11,203 nucleotides of DNA from Acidobacteriaceae bacterium (GTDB lineage Bacteria > Acidobacteriota > Terriglobia > Terriglobales > Acidobacteriaceae). The notes beneath the pieces were generated by a model. The model ran no database searches. It saw only the letters and a list, made by a program, of their open reading frames with translations, and had not been told where the DNA came from. The position numbers were made by a program, and so were the translations under genes. The DNA lies in the NCBI GenBank assembly GCA_003135495.1, contig PLBX01000148.1, positions 1,973-13,175 of the forward strand. Reading direction: 5' to 3'. Below, piece by piece: positions 6,132 through 11,203 of the stretch. Position 1 is the first letter of the stretch. Every line of letters starts with the position of its first letter.

Positions 6132-6240
6132 TTCAAATCGCCCGCTATTTCATTTTAGTCTCGCATTCAAGGATTGAAAACCGGTCGCGAACTGCTGTCC
6201 CAACTGTTGCACACCTCAATGATGAGGATTTGGAGGTCGT

Positions 6241-9200
6241 ATGCATTCTCCGTTGAATGGCATTCGGGCACTCGCCCTTGCCGGCATGCTACTCGCTCTT
6301 GGCCTTCCTTTATTTTCGCAAACCACCTCCGGCCGAATCCTGGGAACGGTTAGCGATCAGTCGGGAGCTGGCGTAGCCGGAGCTACCGTCATCATCACCG
6401 ATGTGCAGCGCGACACGAAAAGAACCGTGACCTCCGACGCCTCCGGAGACTATGCCGCGCCCGAACTGCAGCCCGGAGTGTATAAAATTCGCGCCGAAGC
6501 CAAGGGTTTCAAAGCGGTCGAGCGCCCAAATATCGTGGTAGAAGTTGCGCAAGACTTGCGCGTCGATATCGCCCTCCCCACAGGACAGATTTCCGAGACA
6601 GTGGTGGTTACGGATGAAGTACCCCTGGTAAACAGTACCTCCGCTACTTTGGGCGGCACGCTGAGCAATGCGGAGATCAATGATTTGCCGCTGAATGGGC
6701 GCAACTACGAGAACCTGCTTCAATTGCGTCCTGGTGTAGTGCGATATCCGGGCGGCGGATTCTCGACCACGAGCACCAACGGGCTGCGCGCCGAAGACAA
6801 CGCCTACTTCATAGAAGGCTTATTCAACAGCGAGCCTTATTCCGGCCAAGCGATTATTAATGGCGCAGGCATTGCTGGCGATTCAGCGACCATTCTGCCG
6901 ATTGACTCGATCCAGGAATTCAACGTGGAAGAACTGGCTCCGGCGGAGTTCGGATGGAAGCCGGGAGCAGTGGTTAACGTTGGCCTGAAGGCGGGCACCA
7001 ACCAGATCCACGGCACCGCGTTCGCGTTCGGACGTGACGGCGTGATGGATGCCCGCAACTTTTTCAATACCGCACCCAACGCGAAGCTCCCGAGAGCTCT
7101 GGAACAATATGGCGGAAGCGTGGGTGGACCGATCATCAAAGACAAAGTCTTTTTCTTCGGCGCCTATGAAGGGCAGATGTATGACGTCGGAAATTCTTTT
7201 GGCGGGGTCACAGTCCCAACCACCGCAACGCTGCCGGCCGCCGGAAATTGTGTATATCTCACAACCGGCAACTGCGCGAACAGCATCACCGACGTTGTAG
7301 CGGATCTTCAGGCGGGAGAGGTCGCGGTTAGCCCTGCCAGTTTGAATATTGCCGGTTGCGCGCTCGCCGGCGGCGCAGTTACGTGCAACGGAACCGGCTT
7401 CCCGCTTAACACCAGTCAGAGCACCACCGTCTCCAATGGATTTCCCAACGACGTAAAGGTTTACAACGCGATCGGAAAAGTTGACGTCAATCTGAGCCAG
7501 AATAGTCGCTTGAGCGGCATGTACTTCTTCGGCAACAACACCGGTACCGTCGAAGACTTTCCCGAACTACAGTCCAAGTGGCGATCTGACATTCATACTC
7601 GCGCCCAGGTTGTCGGCGGAAGCTGGGTGTGGACGCCATCGCCGCTTTGGGTCAACGAAGCCCGCGTCGGATATAGCCGTCTTTACCAGCCAACTTTGCC
7701 CGGCGATCTCAATACACCCGCGTCTGCCTACGGATTAGACACTGGCGTCTCGGGTCCCTTCACCGGAGGCTTGCCGCGCATCGGATTTGGTGGTGTTTTC
7801 ACTGGCCTTGGCGCCTTCAAGTGGCCGAAGTTTCAAGGCCCGGACTCAGTCACGCAATTTGTAGATCACATCTCCTACACGGCCGGGAATCATTCCATTA
7901 AGTTCGGCGGCGACATGCACCGCAATCAAGTGACGAACGCAGCCTACGGCAATGCTCGAGGCAGCGTTACGTTCCTCGGCGGAGTCCTGTCAGGCTCTTC
8001 CACCCCGCTGGAAGATTTCTTCGCGGGCTTGCCCTTTAAATCATCAGTCGAAGTCGGCAATCCGACGTTGCAACTTCATAACTGGGCCTTTGGCCTCTTT
8101 GCGCAAGACGACTGGCGCGCTACTAAGCGCCTCACCTTGAACTTTGGGCTGCGATACGAGTACAGCACCGTGGTGCAGGAAGCCCACAATCTGCTCGGCA
8201 ACTTTGATCCGAACGTCGGCTTGGTACAGGTGAACACCGGAACCAATCGAATCAGCAGCCTCTACAAACCCGATCCCACGAATTTCGCTCCTCGTTTCGG
8301 CTTTGCCTGGGACACCAACGGCAAAGGTTCGACAGTAGTTCGCGGCGGCGTTGGCATGGTTTATGAGACCATCAACTGGCAATCCTTTATTGCCTTCAAC
8401 AACGCCTTCGGTCCCGGCAGCGTTCCGACGGGAGGTCTCTTCAATGGAGCCCAGATCGACCCAGGTGGGACGATCACGACCGGGAACATCACCGTCAAGA
8501 ATTTTTTGAACCCAGTTCCATGGGATACTCCCGGCGTTCCGCTTTATGGCACCCCGGTCGTCGATTGCACTCCGCCAAATCCTTGTCCCGTCATGACCGT
8601 CAGCCGAAACATGTCTACGCCTTACGTGTGGAACTGGTCGCTCAGCGTGCAACATGCCTTCACTCCAAACCTGACGCTGGAAATGGCCTACGTCGGAAAC
8701 CACGGTGCAAATTTAACCGGTATTCGCGATATCAACCAGCCGCCGGTAGGTTCGGGATGGCCTGCCGCGAACGTGGCTGCGTGTACGTCCGATGCCCTAG
8801 TGAAGGGTTTTTACGACACTGTCAATAACGCGAATTGCCAAACTGCGCCCGAGGTTGGACCTTACAACACGAAGTTCCCATATCTCAGCAACATCTTCCA
8901 GATGGCAAATGTTTATCGCTCGAATTACGACGGCCTGCAGGTAACTTTGAACTCGCGCAATTACCACGGCCTGAGCATGGTCGCTGGTTACACTTACTCG
9001 CACTCTCTCGATGACGTGGGCGCAAACTGGGATTTCGGCTACGGATCGGGACTTCCGCAGAACGCCTATAACCCTGGCGGCGAGTATGCTAACAGCGACT
9101 TCGATGTCCGCCATCGTCTGACTGTTTCTCTTAGCTACGCCATTCCCGGCAAAAAAGGTTACGGGCAGGCCTTGGAAGGGTGGGAGTTGAACTCCATCGT

Positions 9201-9828
9201 CACGCTGCAGAGCCCGCAACATTGGGGTCCGATGGATGAAGGCACGGACGCGGCCGGTATCGGTCCTCTACCGGTCAGTCCCCCGGCGCAGAGCCCGATA
9301 CGATGGGACTTCTTTGGCGATCCGAACGATTTCAAATCGGGGCCCAGCGGGATACCGTTCTTTGCAGGGAACAATAGTCCGACCAATCCGACTAACAACG
9401 CCGCTTGTAACGCAAAGGCCCTGGCTCTGGACGGTGGAAATCCCGGCGCCGCGACCGAATCGTTGGCCTTCCACGGCTGTTATCAAAAGGGCGCCTCGAT
9501 CATGATTCCCCCGCCCTTGGGCAGCTTTGGAACCGTGAGCCGCAATGCTTTTCCTGACTCAGGTTTCAAAAACGTGGATTTTTCTGTGGCCAAAAACTTC
9601 CATTTCGGCGAGCGCCTCCATGCTCAATTCCGCGCGGAGTTCTTCAACATTTTCAATCATCCGAATTTGGCCAATCCGTACGGCGGGCAGAACGGGTTCG
9701 GCTTTAACGATCCGTCGGTTCAGCCCTTTGGTTGCGGATGCGCCACTCCTGACGTTGCTGCTGCGAACCCTGTGATCGGTTCGGGCGGTAGTCGCGCGGT
9801 ACAACTTGGTCTAAAGCTTATTTTTTAG
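6241..9828 (+). CDS. TonB-dependent receptor, Oar-like, with carboxypeptidase-regulatory-like domain
   Basis: This 1195-residue outer-membrane protein should import a large or scarce ligand using TonB energy. A signal peptide covers about residues 1-27 (LALAGMLLALGLPLFSQ). A carboxypeptidase-regulatory-like beta-sandwich follows at about 31-113 (GRILGTVSDQSGAGVAGATV). ETVVVT at 119-124 resembles a TonB box. The plug runs to about 260 and contains LPLNGRNY and GLRAEDNAYFIEGL. The rest is a beta-barrel ending in QLGLKLIF, whose final Phe fits Bam-dependent insertion. Twelve cysteines occur as six near pairs in likely outer loops. GGAGG stands 4 nt before the ATG. Such receptors are very numerous in soil Acidobacteria, often beside polymer- or peptide-degrading genes, so the ligand is unknown. 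The gene is divergent from the aldehyde dehydrogenase and shares a regulatory region holding a GntR operator. A strong terminator follows. Confidence 0.95.
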   Translation: MHSPLNGIRALALAGMLLALGLPLFSQTTSGRILGTVSDQSGAGVAGATVIITDVQRDTKRTVTSDASGDYAAPELQPGVYKIRAEAKGFKAVERPNIVVEVAQDLRVDIALPTGQISETVVVTDEVPLVNSTSATLGGTLSNAEINDLPLNGRNYENLLQLRPGVVRYPGGGFSTTSTNGLRAEDNAYFIEGLFNSEPYSGQAIINGAGIAGDSATILPIDSIQEFNVEELAPAEFGWKPGAVVNVGLKAGTNQIHGTAFAFGRDGVMDARNFFNTAPNAKLPRALEQYGGSVGGPIIKDKVFFFGAYEGQMYDVGNSFGGVTVPTTATLPAAGNCVYLTTGNCANSITDVVADLQAGEVAVSPASLNIAGCALAGGAVTCNGTGFPLNTSQSTTVSNGFPNDVKVYNAIGKVDVNLSQNSRLSGMYFFGNNTGTVEDFPELQSKWRSDIHTRAQVVGGSWVWTPSPLWVNEARVGYSRLYQPTLPGDLNTPASAYGLDTGVSGPFTGGLPRIGFGGVFTGLGAFKWPKFQGPDSVTQFVDHISYTAGNHSIKFGGDMHRNQVTNAAYGNARGSVTFLGGVLSGSSTPLEDFFAGLPFKSSVEVGNPTLQLHNWAFGLFAQDDWRATKRLTLNFGLRYEYSTVVQEAHNLLGNFDPNVGLVQVNTGTNRISSLYKPDPTNFAPRFGFAWDTNGKGSTVVRGGVGMVYETINWQSFIAFNNAFGPGSVPTGGLFNGAQIDPGGTITTGNITVKNFLNPVPWDTPGVPLYGTPVVDCTPPNPCPVMTVSRNMSTPYVWNWSLSVQHAFTPNLTLEMAYVGNHGANLTGIRDINQPPVGSGWPAANVAACTSDALVKGFYDTVNNANCQTAPEVGPYNTKFPYLSNIFQMANVYRSNYDGLQVTLNSRNYHGLSMVAGYTYSHSLDDVGANWDFGYGSGLPQNAYNPGGEYANSDFDVRHRLTVSLSYAIPGKKGYGQALEGWELNSIVTLQSPQHWGPMDEGTDAAGIGPLPVSPPAQSPIRWDFFGDPNDFKSGPSGIPFFAGNNSPTNPTNNAACNAKALALDGGNPGAATESLAFHGCYQKGASIMIPPPLGSFGTVSRNAFPDSGFKNVDFSVAKNFHFGERLHAQFRAEFFNIFNHPNLANPYGGQNGFGFNDPSVQPFGCGCATPDVAAANPVIGSGGSRAVQLGLKLIF

Positions 9829-9847
9829 GTAGGTGTACCTCCCCTGA

Positions 9848-9883
9848 ACGGGGCCGGTTCTCCCACCGGCCCCGTATTTTTTT
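9848..9883 (+). terminator. Strong rho-independent terminator after the receptor gene
   Basis: A perfect 10-bp GC-rich stem (ACGGGGCCGG with CCGGCCCCGT) closes an 8-nt loop and is followed, after one A, by seven T residues. It begins 20 nt after the receptor stop and ends 23 nt before the next start codon, so most receptor transcripts should end before the hydrolase gene. Confidence 0.92.
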
Positions 9884-9906
9884 CGATTGGAAAGGAAACA
9901 AATCTC

Positions 9907-11175
9907 GTGTTAACTCAGCTACAACACCACCGCGCTTGCCCAAGAAAATCATCGCCCATTTCATTCGCAGTATCGGTGACACTTCTCTTCTTCGTTAGCT
10001 TGTCGCTCAGCCTGCCGTGCTTCTCACAGGAGAAGTCCGAACGCACTATTGAGGAAATCAAGACTGAAGCAGTGCGCCGCGCCCAAGTGGGACAGTATCC
10101 GCTTATCGGGCTGGATCCCGCCGACATTCAGGAAGCGGTGAAGTCGATCCACACGCGAGATAAGGATGAATGGGCGGCCGCTTTCATGGGGGTGGCCGAT
10201 CGTTACATGCATGAGGCCAAGTCATTGGAGAAGACTGATCCCGCAAAAGCGAATGCCGACTACATTCGTGCGTGGCGGCTTTATTCCTTTGGACGCTGGC
10301 CGGTTCCCGCTTCCCCCGGCAAACAGCGCTCCTATGAGAAAGCCCTCGAGGCGTATCTGGCGCATGCCCGGTTCCTCGATCCTCCGCTGGAGATCGTGAA
10401 GATTCCATTTGAAGGAAAAGAAATTGTCGGCTATCTGCGCCTGCCGAAAAATGCAAATGGCCCCGTGCCGCTCGTTCTCGCGGTGAACGGCCTCGATAGC
10501 CGCAAGGAAGATTTGACCGAGAGCTTTAGCGCGATTCTGCCCTTCGGCATCGGCTATTTGGCGGTAGACGGCCCAGGCACCGGACAGAATCCGATCAAGG
10601 TCAGTGAAAATGCCGACCGCATGCTTTCCCGCGTGCTCGATTACATTGCTACTCGCCCAGAGATCGACAAGACCCGCGTCGCCATGCACGGTGTGAGTTG
10701 GGGCGCCTACTGGGCGGCGAAGATGGCGATCGTAGAGCGCGCACGGTTGAAAGGCGCGAGCGCCCAATCCCCTCCGACGGACACATTTTTTCAAAAAGAA
10801 TTTCTGATGAATTCGCTCCTAGGCAATCGCGAATATCTCTTCGATCAGATTCCCGCGCTGATGGCGATCTTCGACAACGTGCACACCATCGACGAAATGG
10901 CGGAAGTACTGCCAAAAATGTCGCTAGTCAAACAAGGGCTGCTCGGCAAGCCGATGGCGCCCATGCTTATTCTTGCCGGAGTGAAAGACACCCAGGTTCC
11001 AATCTCTGACATTTACCTGTTGATGAGTAAAGGCGACGTGCCGAAGACGGCATGGGTCAATCCAGAAGGCGGCCACCTTGGACGGCAAGTCGGCGTCTGG
11101 CCCGATCCACGGATTTTCAAAGAGGTCATCATTCCGTGGTTAGTGCACACGCTCGAACCCGAACACGCAAAGTAA
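9907..11175 (+). CDS. Secreted alpha/beta hydrolase, FrsA/DUF1100-like esterase or C-C hydrolase
   Basis: This 422-residue protein starts at GTG 9907, with AAAGGAA about 11 nt upstream. A basic N-terminus and the hydrophobic stretch FAVSVTLLFFVSLSLSLPCFS (about 20-40) make an export signal, so it likely works in the periplasm. LPC is a poor lipobox, so a lipoprotein is less likely. Residues about 85-160 form a helical cap-like domain (DEWAAAFMGVADRYMHEA, then YEKALEAYLAHARFLDPP). The hydrolase fold follows (VPLVLAVNGLDSRKED), with nucleophile Ser264 in GVSWG, the likely acid Asp361 in GVKDTQVP and His390 in EGGHLG. A helical N-terminal half before the hydrolase core is also seen in FrsA-like esterases and in 2,6-dihydroxypseudooxynicotine hydrolase; I recognise this by pattern only. 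It follows the receptor on the same strand but beyond a terminator. It may process the receptor ligand; the substrate is unknown. Confidence 0.88.
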   Translation: MLTQLQHHRACPRKSSPISFAVSVTLLFFVSLSLSLPCFSQEKSERTIEEIKTEAVRRAQVGQYPLIGLDPADIQEAVKSIHTRDKDEWAAAFMGVADRYMHEAKSLEKTDPAKANADYIRAWRLYSFGRWPVPASPGKQRSYEKALEAYLAHARFLDPPLEIVKIPFEGKEIVGYLRLPKNANGPVPLVLAVNGLDSRKEDLTESFSAILPFGIGYLAVDGPGTGQNPIKVSENADRMLSRVLDYIATRPEIDKTRVAMHGVSWGAYWAAKMAIVERARLKGASAQSPPTDTFFQKEFLMNSLLGNREYLFDQIPALMAIFDNVHTIDEMAEVLPKMSLVKQGLLGKPMAPMLILAGVKDTQVPISDIYLLMSKGDVPKTAWVNPEGGHLGRQVGVWPDPRIFKEVIIPWLVHTLEPEHAK

Positions 11176-11203
11176 TCTTGACGATGGAGCGACGGGCGTC
11201 CTC

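Larger units (their letters stand above)
6006..6240. promoter_or_regulatory. Divergent promoter region between the aldehyde dehydrogenase and receptor genes
   Basis: This 235-bp gap has no gene. It carries the GntR operator (6076-6098) and a plus-strand sigma-70-like promoter (6102-6131). A receptor leader of roughly 100 nt ends in a GGAGG ribosome site at 6232-6236. On the minus strand CATAAT (6083-6078) overlaps the operator and may be a weak -10 box for the dehydrogenase, but no good -35 box is present. Confidence 0.65.

Noticed and set aside
8044..8703. 219-codon minus-strand open frame inside the receptor gene
   Set aside because: It is antisense to the beta-barrel coding region, has no recognisable domain, and the receptor frame is continuous and typical of its family.
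10015..10030. Possible lipobox (SLPC) in the hydrolase signal peptide
   Set aside because: Proline just before the Cys does not fit the lipobox rule, so a type I cleavage after about residue 40 is more likely.
1..11203. tRNA, rRNA, CRISPR array, insertion sequence, riboswitch or attachment site
   Set aside because: I saw no cloverleaf, no repeat-spacer array, no transposase or integrase and no recognisable aptamer on either strand. The three GAGGTCAGA copies are too few and not spacer-like for CRISPR.

Overview
The window reads as a chromosomal catabolic region of an acidobacterium (Acidobacteriota, Koribacter/Terriglobia-like). This rests mainly on the 1195-residue Oar-type TonB-dependent receptor, which has a signal peptide, a carboxypeptidase-regulatory-like domain, a plug with an LPLNGRNY motif and a beta-barrel. 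Moderately high GC and clear Shine-Dalgarno sites fit. The assignment is inferred from protein style, not from a marker gene. No RNA genes, CRISPR arrays, insertion sequences or phage genes were seen.

Layout. Positions 1-6005 hold six genes, all on the minus strand. In transcription order they are a Sad/YneI-type semialdehyde dehydrogenase (6005-4641), a FadR/PdhR-type GntR regulator (start best placed at 4536), a 3-hydroxyisobutyrate-dehydrogenase-family reductase, the alpha and beta E1 subunits of a thiamine-diphosphate 2-oxoacid or acetoin dehydrogenase (stop and start overlap by 8 nt), and a creatinase/Xaa-Pro-peptidase-fold M24 protein cut off by the left edge. Positions 6006-6240 form a divergent promoter region. 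Positions 6241-11175 hold two plus-strand genes: the receptor, then, after a strong intrinsic terminator, a predicted periplasmic alpha/beta hydrolase resembling the FrsA/DUF1100 group.

Regulation. Two dyads with the core TGGT-N3-ACCA, the operator form known for FadR/PdhR-type GntR proteins, sit where an operator should be. One (4575-4589) overlaps a TATAGT -10 box ahead of the regulator gene. The other (6076-6098) lies in the divergent region, 3 bp from a TTGACG -35 box of the receptor. The simplest reading is a local regulon in which one GntR protein controls itself, the minus-strand catabolic genes and probably the receptor.

Working model. The receptor imports a ligand, possibly with the periplasmic hydrolase releasing part of it. 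A hydroxyacid dehydrogenase and an aldehyde dehydrogenase pass a semialdehyde intermediate, the E1 pair acts on a 2-oxoacid or acetoin-like intermediate, and the M24 protein cleaves or hydrolyses a small substrate. The substrate cannot be named from the sequence. No E2 or E3 partner for the E1 pair lies in the window.

An intergenic repeat with a 14-nt period and a GAGGTCAGA core appears three times, at both outer edges of the E1 gene pair. Two copies form a long imperfect inverted repeat between E1-beta and the M24 gene.
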